The notes under the pieces are model-generated. The model had not been told where the DNA came from. It saw only the letters and a program-made list of their open reading frames with translations, and ran no database searches. Positions 45,701 to 56,195 of a stretch of 64,000 bases of DNA are shown piece after piece. The translations under genes were made by a program, and so were the position numbers. How positions within the stretch are numbered: position 1 is the first letter of the stretch; every line of letters begins with the position of its first letter. The DNA comes from Hyaloscypha bicolor E (taxonomy: Eukaryota > Ascomycota > Leotiomycetes > Helotiales > Hyaloscyphaceae). The stretch spans positions 806,001 through 870,000 of the forward strand of contig NW_020194518.1 in NCBI RefSeq assembly GCF_002865645.1. The letters are read 5' to 3'.

Positions 45701-45800
45701 ACATCTTCAAAATAAGGAGCAATTGGTTTACATGGGTCAAAAAGGTCTCAATAACAGCAGGAGTCACTGCTGCTCCCACCGTAGCCGTGTTCATCACCAT
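42796..45800 (-). CDS. Alpha/beta hydrolase, hormone-sensitive-lipase family
   Basis: Predicted esterase/lipase of the HSL-type fold. Exons 45800-45215, 45113-44972, 44925-44043 and 43992-42796 give 935 residues. Seen: an N-terminal alpha-helical region, the oxyanion motif [11 protein letters not shown] (HGG about 166-168), [15 protein letters not shown], the nucleophile elbow AGDSAGGG (Ser about 235), [14 protein letters not shown] with the likely acid, and [10 protein letters not shown] with the likely catalytic His. A roughly 100-residue loop rich in Asn, His and Ser splits the domain. The last 400 residues are charged and look disordered. The first intron cannot be spliced in one step; a nested intron restores the conserved segment (separate entry). 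Substrate unknown; lipid or sterol esters are plausible. Confidence 0.9.
45114..45214 (-). other. Predicted [D1,2] stwintron (nested intron)
   Basis: The exon ends TTTGCTC. Next comes G, then an internal intron 45213-45163 (GTAAGT ... AACTAAC ... GAGCAG, 51 nt). Its removal joins that G to TGAGT, creating the outer donor GTGAGT. The outer intron then has branch GCTAAT and acceptor AAGCAG. The product reads V-F-A-P-R-Y-R-L-A-P, the family sequence in the right phase. No single intron does this: the visible donor leaves phase 2, whereas the acceptor needs phase 1. Confidence 0.75.
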
Positions 45801-46184
45801 CTTGCCTCTCCTCTCTAGGAAAGTTCATTCAGATCAACAAACGTCAATCTCCCGAAGAGGCTGGAACGATCACAAGCCAAAGCAAACGTCGCCGAGAGAG
45901 CCGTTCTTTTTTTCCACTGCAGAGCAAAGGAAGGTGAATTTGTGGATTAGAAAGGAACAATAGAAGTCAATCTAGGTAAATGAGAGGCATTCTGAGGAGA
46001 CGAACATCAACATCACGTTCACAGCTAGCTAAATTGAATCTCCAGCTCGCTTGATGACGTAGATTTCCAGCCCCAGGACTCCACAATTCTCGGCGTCTGT
46101 TTCGTCGAATGGCCGACGATTTTTCAAGAGCCCGGGAAATTTTTGTACATCCTACGACGACCCCACACTCGAGACCACAAGGCT
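45801..46184. promoter_or_regulatory. Divergent promoter region, lipase-like gene / tsr2
   Basis: 384 bp between divergent starts; expected to contain both promoters. Another ATG upstream of tsr2 (about 46108) opens a different frame and is not part of the tsr2 model. Confidence 0.45.
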
Positions 46185-46863
46185 ATGAGCTCTACAATGC
46201 ATCTGTCCGGCCCGATGGAAGTCAGTGGAGGCAGCGTGCCTACACAAGGTATGTGGACAGAGTGAAAGGAGAATGAGAGTTGATACTAATCCTTTGACAG
46301 AAAAATGCGAAGCCCAATTCGACCTCGGTGTCACGCTCTCCCTCTTCTCCTGGCCTTCTTTATCCCTCGCCGTGGCCAACAACTGGGGCGGTCCCGATAG
46401 CAAAGACAAGCGAGAATGGTTCGCACAAACGACAATTGATTTATTGAACGAGAACCCCGATGCGGACGGAGAATGGATAGAGACGTTCTTGTTACAGGTT
46501 ATGCTCGACGAGTTTGAGGTTAATGTGGATGATGAGAGCGGGATCGAGGTCGCGGAGCAGATTTTGAGGCTGAGGAGGGATTGTGCGAAGGGTGATTTTA
46601 GGGAGGTGGTGGCGATGAAGGAGAATTGGGATAGGAAGGGTGGGAAGAGCGAAGATGTTGGGAAGCTGTTTGAGAAGAAGGAAAGGAATAAAGAGGATGA
46701 TGAGACAGATGGTTCAGAAGAGGACAGCGATGAGGATGAGGATGAGGATGAAGATAAAGATGTGGATATGGACGAGGCGCCTCCACTCGTCAAAGTCAAG
46801 GAACCTGTGGTCCCAGAGGTCGACGAAGATGGGTTTACAAAAGTCACCAAGAAAAGGAGGTGA
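46185..46863 (+). CDS. tsr2: Pre-rRNA processing protein Tsr2
   Basis: Escortin for ribosomal protein eS26 and needed for 20S pre-rRNA maturation in yeast. Exons 46185-46248 and 46301-46863 give 208 residues. Seen: AQFDLGVTLSLFSWPSL, NNWGGPDSKDKREWFA, the conserved FLLQVMLDEFEVNVDDES, then a long acidic run (DEDEDEDEDKDVDMDEAPP) and the C-terminal motif EVDEDGFTKVTKKRR. The first exon codes an ordinary, poorly conserved leader (MSSTMHLSG...) and was chosen because it splices in phase as TQ-EKCEAQ. Confidence 0.9.
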
Positions 46864-47065
46864 ACGAGAATCCCGAGACTGCGTTGCTCATTGCATTAAA
46901 TGGCGTTTAAGGGGAATATCCTTGCTGCATTATATCCTGTCTACAGGTCACGTAGACGTATGGCAGCGTTATTAAATAAAAGTGGTTCATAACGCCATAG
47001 CCCCATGAATTCCAAAATGGAAGAACCCTCAGCGCCTCTAATCAAACATGCAACTACTAACACGG

Positions 47066-48377
47066 CTATTCCCAGTCCTCTTCCTCACTATCGTCCCCCT
47101 TTCGAGAATCTTTTGGACTACCAGGAGCATGGCTTGGCGCGCCTGAAGCTGCGCCTACGACGTCGTAGCTTCCATCACTATCCGCTTGTGACTTTTCGTC
47201 ATGGGACTTGCGTGATTCCTCAGGCTTGAGAAGTGCAGTTTCTTGGGCTTGGGTTGCTGGGTGAAGAGTTGTAGACGATGTAGTCGAAGCCGGGCGGGCA
47301 GGCTCGACCTTCGATTTCGGAACTTTCGTACTCGTCTCGTCATCAGAATCTTCGTCCCATCCTATTTCCTCTTCAGTGGACGCAGTAGCTCCTATATATG
47401 ATTAGCAAATTGTTCAACCAATACAAGCTCAGTATATACCCTTAAGCAAGTCTCTTCTACGGGCCTCGGCCGTCTCGATGCTATGTCTGAGGAAATAGTA
47501 GCGCTTCCAGAAATCACCGTATGGTACTGTATCCGGCACTAACTTCTCCATTGAGGCTCTCAACTCCGCAAAGTTCTCCAAATCCTTGCTTATGTCTTCT
47601 GTCTTGCTGTCCAAATCAAACGTTTTGGTCCACGGTTCGTACTCCTCGCTAACTGGATCCTTTGTGAAGCTGTCCGTAGAAGAGTGGATAACGTGAAGCT
47701 GGGCATCAAATCTTGTCATGTGGATAACTCGCTTGCCAGATGCATCTTTACTCTCGAACAGCACAGTATTGCCTTGCCCAGCCTCCTCGGAAGGAGGAGC
47801 GATGGTGACAGCGTCTTTCAAAAAGTTCCGTAAGTTTGTCCCAAACTTCAGAAGTGCCTCATCTGCCGCATCTTCTGCCTTCTCAATTTCCTTCAATCTT
47901 CTGGCAGCTTCCGTCCGTAGTCTGGCAAGAACGCCTTCCGATTCCGCCAATACTTCATCTGTTGGCATCTCTTTCTTCTCTCCATCTTTGTCTTTTCCGG
48001 CTTGTTCACCAGCCGTATGAGGTTGCCCTAGGGATAAGCCTCTGGTGCGGTTGATAATCGATGATCTCAAATCGGTGAGACCTTTCGAGGCTTCCTCACC
48101 GACGGCTGAGAGCTCTTGTTGGGCTTCTTTGTACACCGACTCGCCCTAAGGCGGCATTAGTAGGATTTTCTGAGGACTAGCAATGATGCTTTACCTGTTT
48201 GACAACACTTCCAAAGAATCCACCTAATCTAGCTCCCCAGGGGCTCAAAGAGATGGCTTTGTAGGCCTCTTGGAAGTCCGAATTGAGCGTGGTTGTCTCA
48301 GGCTTCGGCTCTTGTTCGTCGGCATGCTCTTCTGGGGAAAGGGCCTCCTCCTGAATGCGATCGTAAGCAAGATCCAT
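47066..48377 (-). CDS. BSD-domain protein
   Basis: Exons 48377-48195, 48145-47440 and 47391-47066 give 404 residues. Seen: an N-terminal segment with [20 protein letters not shown], a charged coiled-coil-like region ([20 protein letters not shown]), the BSD domain at about 215-280 with [39 protein letters not shown], and an acidic tail ending [12 protein letters not shown] domains occur in TFIIH p62, synapse-associated proteins and the fungal Dos2 group; this single-BSD architecture fits the Dos2-like group best. Molecular function is not established by sequence. Confidence 0.88.
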
Positions 48378-49407
48378 AGTTGGGATTAGCAGCGCTGGAG
48401 GTTAATGAGGTCAAATGTAAATAGTTTCAGCCTCTCGTGATACGATCAGCTGTGAATGCCAGACAATGCCGCACTAATTTGTCCTAGCGTGCATTCAGTT
48501 TCGGATTGCGGGTTATCATCACGTGACTTTTCACAAGCCCCTCTTGAGTTACGAGCGGGTTAGACTCGCGGTGAATGCAAACACTTGCTGCTTCATGTAT
48601 CACTCGTCAACTTTGGTCATCTCAGCCTTTGGAGTTGTAAAGGTGCATCGTAGACTGTACCTGGCAGGTCGACATGGGACTTCTCGAAAGTCTTTGGCAC
48701 CGGGATTTGCATGAGCGAGACCCGCCCCTCAATTTTCATCTTCTTGTCACTCAAGATCCAGGATGCATGATGGCGTCAGTGTAGTTGTTTGACTCCCCCG
48801 ACCTGAGTCACAGTGAGGTGCTTCTGTCCCAGGATTGGGCATGGAAAAGAAAAGTAAGCCTTAAGCCAGGGCGTCTGCAGACACACCTCTCTGTTCGTGT
48901 TGAGCAGCTTGAGCCGTCGAGTCTTTAGGCAGGGCCGTCTGCGAATCCCAAACCCGCTAAATCCGGCCTGCGGTCGACCAGAGAAAGGCGCAGAAGCTGG
49001 CTTGGCTGATAAATCAACTTCCCCTCCATGCTTCCCGACCCCCCCGACCCACCCTCCTCACCACCAATTACCCCCATGATCACTCGATGCGCATCTTTGC
49101 AGCCAGAATCTGGAACGAAGAGACACTTCTCGCCACGAATCCCTTTCCGGCCACATATTCCAGGACGCAATATTTGCTCAAGGTCGTGAGGTAACCTCCA
49201 CTTTCCTGCTCAAGGGTCCACCCAGGCGGCATAAGCTAGCTTACATACACTGCTTTTCTTTCCAAACCGTTTTTCCTCCACAACATCACCTCAACAACAC
49301 GTCAAGAACAGCGTTTGAGGAGTCGGTGGCCCCTTACGCACTAGTATAGGGCTTTCATTGACGCCCTTTACGAAGCCAATTCCCTCCGGGCGGTAGAGAG
49401 AGCTCCT
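48378..49407. promoter_or_regulatory. Divergent upstream region, BSD gene / yap1
   Basis: About 1 kb between divergent starts. No gene is supported; the right half is probably a long promoter and leader of the transcription factor. Confidence 0.5.
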
Positions 49408-51485
49408 ATGGATACTACCATAGCCAAGAGCAACACGATCAGTCCCAATCTCACATTATCCGCAAGGCAAGAACAACTTCTTTACGCAGCTCTCAATTCG
49501 AACAACAAGTTCGCCAACATTGACACTTCGAATAATCAATCAACCGATTCCTTTGCAATGGCACCTGGTTCTTTCACGGAGTCCCCGCTCCAAGCTCCGG
49601 GTTCCGGAACTTTGAACGGGTTCGACGACAGCCCTTTCATCGACTACGACTACGAATTTGATGCCGATGGCAGCTTCGATTATGATTTCAGCAATGATTC
49701 TCAGGGCCAGATGATTGGAAAACTCCCCGGATCCTCCTCAGATGGTGATGCTGATGTCCATGATAAGCGAGGCCATCCCGATGACGACGGTGATGAGGAG
49801 GGAGGTGGCGGAAAGAGAAGAGAAGGCGACGAGAAGACAACCAAAAAGCCTGGCAGAAAGCCCTTAACGTCCGAGCCCACTTCTGTGAGTAACCTTAGCC
49901 CAATTCGCACATTATCGCAACAGCTGCTGATACCTGCCGTAGAAGCGCAAGGCTCAAAATCGTGCCGCTCAACGGGCATTCCGGGAACGCAAGGAAAAGC
50001 ACCTCAAGGATTTGGAGACAAAAGCGGACGACCTACAGAAAGCTTCGGAGTCAGCAAATCACGAAAACAGTATCCTGCGTGCACAAATTGAAAAAATGAG
50101 CATGGAATTGCGGGAGTATCGCAAGCGGTTTTCATTGACTGGAGGGGTTGGCCGTAGCCCCTCCTTGAACAATGGAATAGCGCCATACCTTTCCGGCAAG
50201 GGCCTTGGAAACGGAGCCGTCAACAACCCTAACGACGTCAACTTCCAGTTTGAATTCCCAAGATTTGGTCGTCTTCCTGGCCCTCCAGCTTCGACCACAG
50301 CAACAGTGACCGGCAACAGAGGTTCCACCTCACCGTCTGTCACATCACAGCAGGTGCCGAGCCCTATTGAGAGAGGCCAGATTAGTCCTCGAAACCAGTC
50401 ATTGCAGTATCCTACCACCAATGGTTCCACAACCAGTGTCTCCAATACTGGATTGAACCAGACACCTGCTCAAGCCGATGGCGGGGACATGTCAAGCCTT
50501 TCGGGACTCTTTAGCCCTTCTATCCTTGACAGCGTCGGAAAGACTCCACCATTTGATTTCTTCGCAAGCGCAGCCAATGCTGTTTCAAATGGCTCAAGAT
50601 CAAGCACAGATTCCGCCAATGGAACTATGAGTACTGGGCACAACACATCATACAGTTCACCATCAGCCTCGTCGAACTCTAATCACGGTGCTAGCTCGTC
50701 TTGCGGTACTTCTCCGGAGCCTACGATGCAGTCACCGGTCTACAGCAAGCCTGCGGATGTTACACTAACAACAATTGGAGAAGAGAACCCTGGTGCCTCT
50801 GGAGAAGGTGAGCTCACCTTCTGCGATAAGCTCAACATGGCTTGTGGCAATCCAAACAATCCCATTCCCCGTACAATGTCTGAGACTGGCACTTCAGGAA
50901 ACCTCGAGACTCCCGCTTTTGATATCAATGGCATTGACTGGTACGCCCAACAAAATGGCAACCAATTTGACCCCCAACTTTTTGGCGACTACCGCGAGCC
51001 ACAGGAGAACATTCTTGCGGGAGAGCCTTTCAGCGATAGCTTCTTTTCCGAAGCATTCGCTCTTCCGGATTTCAACAGTCCATACAATATTGCACCAAGT
51101 CCTGTTCCACCTAAGAAGGACCTAGTAGCTCAGATTGACGACAAGCAAAACGAGGAGGACGAGGTTGTACCAGGAGAGGATATGACAAAGATGTTGAACT
51201 GCAACACTATCTGGTATGCCTTCTCAAGTCCAATCCACTCACTCACCCGCGCAGATATCCGCACAGCCTGTTCGAATGAGTCACTGACTTTCTCGTAGGG
51301 ATCGTCTACAAGCTTGCCCGAAGGTCAAAGAGGGCGAATTCGACCTCGACCTTCTTTGCAAGGATCTGCAGAAGAAGGCGAAGTGCTCTGAAACCGGCGC
51401 CGTGGTCAACGAATCGGACTTCAATAAGATCATGAAGACATATGCTGATCAGAAGACCATTGATCCTAAGAAGACAAAGGCCTAG
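49408..51485 (+). CDS. yap1: AP-1-like bZIP transcription factor (Yap1 family)
   Basis: Oxidative-stress regulator; in this family oxidation of cysteines masks the nuclear export signal and traps the factor in the nucleus. Exons 49408-49884, 49943-51213 and 51299-51485 give 644 residues. Seen: an acidic N-terminal part, KKPGRKPL, the basic region KRKAQNRAAQRAFRERKEKH from residue 160, a leucine zipper, a long Ser/Asn/Pro-rich middle, the N-terminal cysteine-rich domain FCDKLNMACGNPNNPIPR (Cys453, Cys461), and the C-terminal cysteine-rich domain with CNTIWDRLQACPKVKE and KKAKCSE. The last intron splits the C-terminal domain. All cysteines needed for redox sensing appear to be present. Confidence 0.95.
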
Positions 51486-52359
51486 TCGTATGCCCCTTGC
51501 AACAATAGCATTTCTGGATTGGAGGCGTTATCACATTAAAAGGCCTTCGGAAGATGTGTCACGGATAGGATTCGGCGGTGCTATATTGGCGTCATGGCTG
51601 TACTGGCCCTTTGGGAATTTAAGGAATAATGGTTATGTTCCATTGGAATTGTTTTGGCACGGGGGTATTTTTTGACCCTTAGGATTTGACGATACATCAG
51701 GCGTTGGAGTTGGTCAATTTATGCCACAATACAATCACTTACTATCAACACTGGTTGATTTATACCTCCCGTGTTTTCACACACAGTTTTGGCTTTATCC
51801 ATGTTATTCGGAGGACTTTCGTCCGATGGCATTAACCAATCATCTGGATGGTATATTTTCATCCAATGTTCAGACCGCACGACCCCAAACAATAATCGAA
51901 CAATCAAGGTTGTTTGACTACCTCGGCGAGATTTGGGGAAGTCATCGCTTCAATGCGGCCTCAATTGGTCTTTATGCACAGACATGAGGTTTGCTTCTAA
52001 AGACAAGAGCGGGTTTCCCATCTCCAAAATCTCTTTTGGCTGAAGAGTTGTTGTTTTGAGCCTGGAGACATCGAGCTGGTCTAGTCTCCCTCCTAGACCG
52101 AATCCTTGTGGACTCACATGAATTTGTTGCTGCAATGGTCAACAAGCTAACTCTGGTCACAGAGGCGTCTTATCCTCACTACACTAACACATTACAGTAT
52201 GTCGAGTACCAGAATCAATTGGGCTCGGAAAAGTACTCTTGAGCACAACCGTGGATTTTGCGAGCCTTCAAAGCACTGCGACTATACAATAAATACCCTC
52301 AAACCCATGCAAACGCCATGCTGATGCACCCAGTTCCTCTTATCATTCAACCCATGCCC
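51486..52359. other. Convergent 3' region, yap1 / RING gene
   Basis: 874 bp between gene ends; short frames only. Nothing else seen. Confidence 0.45.
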
Positions 52360-53014
52360 TCACGCAAACATCTCATCATAGTCTTCTTCCTCTTCCTTCT
52401 CCACCTTCGGTACCTCTTTCTTCTTCATCAACTCCTTCCGATCCAACGGACATGTCCCCTGCAGCCTCAACCACGGGCCCACGCACTCTAAGTCAAACCG
52501 ATGCGTCTTATGGCACGGCAACTGTACCACCAACGGAAACTCATCATCCAAGAACTTCTCTGCACAAATCGGACACATGTCATCCTTCTTCAAACTCTTC
52601 TTCGGCACCCGATCCAACTCATCCAGGTAACTCTGCGGCACGCCGGCTACCTTCTCCGGTGGGTCATCAATCATTGTCTCAACGTCAGAGACGAGGTTCT
52701 CGAGGAAGGCGCGGTGGTTGGGGTTGTCGGAGTTTTGTAAAAGGTAGGTATATTGGTCTTGGAGGAGACGCTCGGCGGCTGCAATGTCGACGGGGGTAGG
52801 GACGGCATTGGGGTTGTTGTGCGTGCGGGCCGACGTGGAGTTGGTATCGATTTGGTTGAGCTGGTTGAAGAAGGAGGACATATCGGGGCGTTGGCTGCGC
52901 GACTTGGGCTTGTCTTTGATATTGTGCTCGACTGGGAGGGGCTGTTTAGCTATGACCTGATCGAGGTAAGATGAGATGGGAGGGGTTGGGTTTACCTTCG
53001 TAGGGGTTCGCCAT
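52360..53014 (-). CDS. RING-H2 zinc-finger protein, probable E3 ubiquitin ligase
   Basis: Exons 53014-52996 and 52949-52360 give 202 residues. The tiny first exon codes MANPYE and splices in phase to AKQPLPVEHN. Seen: SSFFNQLNQIDTNSTSAR, an Ala/Leu-rich helix, then the RING: CPICAEKF, LPCHKTHRFDLECVGPWL, GTCPLDRKEL (Cys/Cys/Cys/His/His/Cys pattern), followed by a Lys/Glu tail. RING proteins of this size usually act as E3 ligases with an E2; the target is unknown. No membrane segment. Confidence 0.87.
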
Positions 53015-53674
53015 TGTGGGAGTTGGTTGGTGGGGGGGTTCGATGTGAAAAGGTGTGTGCAAGTGTGTCAAGTTCTAATTGACTACCTGTCAAATGTCTA
53101 GGACGTCGTAGTCACTGTAGAATGTGAGGAAGCTAAATATGGTTGAGAGCAGGCAATCAAGCCGCGTAGATTTCCCCTCGCTTATGCGTGCAGGGGTAGG
53201 AAGGCTGAGATGCAAGGCTGAGAGATACGCCTCTTTACTCTGGAAAGGACAAGGAAGCCCTTATATTTCATCAAGATGTCAAGTCGGAGACGTCCTCATT
53301 TACCTTAATGGTCCGGTTTGAGGAGCAGTTGTCTGTCAAGTCAAAACCTCACTCACTCGTAATCCTCAGATCCGACATCATACTTGGATGCGGAAACACG
53401 ACTAGCTATTAAGTTTACGTCCTTCAGTATTCTAGCAACAACTACAATAATAGCACAAAACCCCCATACCGAAGTATGAAATTCCTATCTGATATCGCCC
53501 TGTCTGAGATCTCTGATCAAGACTTCGGATCTTGAAAATCATCCAGCCAGTAGGCGAGGCACGAAAACGCGCCTAATCTTCGACGCGTGTTCCAAGCGTG
53601 ACACCGCGTTTAGTGGCAACAAAGTTTCTAACAAGCACGAAGCAACTTCTGTATATCGAATATCTGGGATCAAG
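53015..53674. promoter_or_regulatory. Divergent upstream region
   Basis: 660 bp between divergent starts of the RING gene and the gene at 53675; presumably both promoters. No other feature seen. Confidence 0.45.
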
Positions 53675-56038
53675 ATGCCACCTCGAAAAAGGGCCAATGC
53701 ACCCGCCAACCGAGTTTACAAATCCTCAACGCCCCTCAAGCAAAGCAAACTTACAGCACCAAAAAAGCGGATCAGGTCGTACGGCAAGAAGTCTGGTGTT
53801 CAACTCCCGAAACCAGATAACACGCTCACTCAGATGGATTGGTTGAAGAGGCAGCAAATGCTAGAGCTAGAGCAACAAAAAGAAAACGAGGACGAGGACC
53901 ATGCGGTGGAAGTCAAGAAACCAAAGCGGAAACGGAGGAATACCACTGGAGACGTACCATCAACGACGCCTCAACTGCACACACAGACAATCAGTCAAGT
54001 CTGGAGTATCAATTCGGGCCAGGAGGAAGCAGAGCAAGAGTTGGGCAAGGAACAAAAGAAGCAAGCTAAGAAAGGCAAGAGCAAACGGAGGAAGACAGCT
54101 GGAGATGAGCCTTCACCCTCCCCTCAATTTCACAAGCAGACTTTAACACAACTCGACCGGAGTTTAAAGTCAGCCCCGGAGGAGGAAGGTCGTTCTATAT
54201 TCGATGTTCCAAGCTCCTCTCAATCCGCAAAACCTCCAAAGAGCGTTAAGAAAGCCCCAGCTAGAAAAGCAAAAAAGGCTGCGATTGCGGAGCCACCTGA
54301 AAAATCTCCAGCACGAGAAATGTCTCCCCCACAGACGCCACATCGTATATTACCCGGAGAGATTCCCTCATCGCAATCACCTGGAACGCCACTGTCCATA
54401 CATTCTCGAGGCTCGACAGGAAGGCGTTCTCCGCTGAACGAAATTTCAATAAACACCCCTATACCTTTCAATACAAACTCAAAACCTCAAGGCGATCCTT
54501 CCCAGTTACCTAAATTGGAGGTCCAGAATCGTTCTGAGAGTGGAACTCATCCCAGTCAATTCAGTCGTATTCCATCAACACCTCCAAAGCGCTCAAGCCC
54601 CGCAAAGAGTGTTAGATTTGCATTGCCAGATGTGAAAGAAGAGGAGGACGACGACGAGGATGAAGAACCGACATCACCTACGATAAATTTGGAGTCCAAC
54701 CCCTATCGCGCATCGCAATCCCAATCATCGAGCGTGAAGTCTATGAGGACCGAAATTTTGGACTCAGATGCGGAGAGTGAAGAAGAGGTTGAAGTGCGTA
54801 ATCAGTTACCAGCTTCCACGACTCAAGTAGAGGAAGAAGAAAATATAGAGCAAGAGGCGGAGGAGGAAACCGAATTGCAGGACCATACCCCCCCGGAAAA
54901 CGACGATCAACACGCAGAGACAGACTCCTGCTATGGAGAGATTGGTGCCGAAACCCAATTTGAGGCCGAGAGGATCATTGATTCACCTCGCCTCAGTGGT
55001 AATGCTCCTGCAACACAGGCCCCCGCAGATTCAGATTCAGAAAAGTTCCAAGAACGGACTCAAATGATGGAAAGCCAACGGCTTGCAACGCAATACATTC
55101 ATACCATGGCACCAAGGACTGCCTCTTCGGATATATTCATATCCCTCCCTCCTCAGCATGTTCTTGATATCCTGGGTCGGGCAAGGGATCACATAATACG
55201 TGCTTATTCCTTCCCACCCACTGTGTGCCGGATTTGGATCGTCGAGACGAAACCAGTATCCGCATTGAAATACCTGGCCGAGATAGGTCCTGCCAAACGT
55301 CCAGGTCAAATCTTGGATGATCGCGGAATCGAGAGTGCAAAATTCAATACGAGGGCAGGCTCATGGACCGCCTACGAGATCCTACAGCTCTATGAACTCG
55401 CGGATCCCTTACCATGGGCTAAGCTTAAAGCGAATGAATGGTTGAACGAACCCCCCAAAAAGTTTTCAAGGGTTGGCCCCGCTGTAGTCGATCAGCTTGT
55501 GGCGAACCTGAAGACACCTCTCTTTCATACCGAGCCTGACGCTCCGGCGTCTTCGTCGACTGACATACAAGAGGCTGAAGCCCAGCTACTGAGCGCGATA
55601 AAGCAATTCACGCCGCTAGGTCCTTCGTCACCTCCCCCGTCGCAACCTCAGTCGACCCAATTCATTAAGCCGGAGATTGCAAATCATGATGCATCCTCTA
55701 GTTATGCCACCCCACGCACGAACGGCAAGATGGCCCCACCAGCTTCACAAGCAACGACCGTTGATCTCAGCCAAACACAGACGCCAAGACACCAATCAGT
55801 TGTTGAAGTGGTCTGGGAATCACCCACTCGCCCAGTCCTATCAAGCACACCCCTGAAATTGCCAACCCCACTTGCTGAAGGGTCACAATCTCATGAGCTA
55901 GAGTCAATTGTGCTATACTCGATAGCATCATCTCAACTATTGACCAAGAGTCAGTTGCTCCCAAACAGTCTGTTGGAGGAGAGTGTCCCAGGGCTTCCGT
56001 TGTTTATTCAGGATTCGGATGGTGAGGAGGAGCTTTGA
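53675..56038 (+). CDS. Large disordered protein with a C-terminal PUA/ASCH-like domain
   Basis: Single exon, 787 residues, no recognised name. About the first 480 residues are charged and low-complexity: Lys-rich patches (KKPKRKRRNT, KKGKSKRRKT), repeated TPQLHTQT/SPQFHKQT segments, SP/TP sites and acidic runs (KEEEDDDEDEEP). Next comes a compact region (about 485-610): ASSDIFISLPPQHVLDIL, HIIRAYSFPPTVCRIWIVET, LKYLAEIGPAKRPGQI, TAYEILQLYELADPLPWAKL. Its pattern of strands and the 'report or regulate a ligand size' geometry resemble PUA-like (ASCH/EVE) folds, which bind modified nucleic acids. A disordered, Ser/Pro-rich tail ends DSDGEEEL. The basic and acidic N-terminus suggests a nuclear protein. 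The fold call is by eye. Confidence 0.7.
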   Translation: MPPRKRANAPANRVYKSSTPLKQSKLTAPKKRIRSYGKKSGVQLPKPDNTLTQMDWLKRQQMLELEQQKENEDEDHAVEVKKPKRKRRNTTGDVPSTTPQLHTQTISQVWSINSGQEEAEQELGKEQKKQAKKGKSKRRKTAGDEPSPSPQFHKQTLTQLDRSLKSAPEEEGRSIFDVPSSSQSAKPPKSVKKAPARKAKKAAIAEPPEKSPAREMSPPQTPHRILPGEIPSSQSPGTPLSIHSRGSTGRRSPLNEISINTPIPFNTNSKPQGDPSQLPKLEVQNRSESGTHPSQFSRIPSTPPKRSSPAKSVRFALPDVKEEEDDDEDEEPTSPTINLESNPYRASQSQSSSVKSMRTEILDSDAESEEEVEVRNQLPASTTQVEEEENIEQEAEEETELQDHTPPENDDQHAETDSCYGEIGAETQFEAERIIDSPRLSGNAPATQAPADSDSEKFQERTQMMESQRLATQYIHTMAPRTASSDIFISLPPQHVLDILGRARDHIIRAYSFPPTVCRIWIVETKPVSALKYLAEIGPAKRPGQILDDRGIESAKFNTRAGSWTAYEILQLYELADPLPWAKLKANEWLNEPPKKFSRVGPAVVDQLVANLKTPLFHTEPDAPASSSTDIQEAEAQLLSAIKQFTPLGPSSPPPSQPQSTQFIKPEIANHDASSSYATPRTNGKMAPPASQATTVDLSQTQTPRHQSVVEVVWESPTRPVLSSTPLKLPTPLAEGSQSHELESIVLYSIASSQLLTKSQLLPNSLLEESVPGLPLFIQDSDGEEEL

Positions 56039-56195
56039 ATAGCTCAAGGACGAAATTCATTGCTATTGGCATACCACACAACTCGTGGGCGAAGGATACA
56101 AATTACAGATTATGCTTTTATGTAGTATAATATCAACGCCCGCTAGTTCCCAATGCTCTTTTCCAGAAACGCCAAAACAACCATTTCCAATTGGT

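Noticed and set aside
46108..46250. ATG opening MADDFSRAREIF just before tsr2
   Set aside because: It is in a different frame from the Tsr2 domain after the intron; the ATG at 46185 gives the in-phase join.
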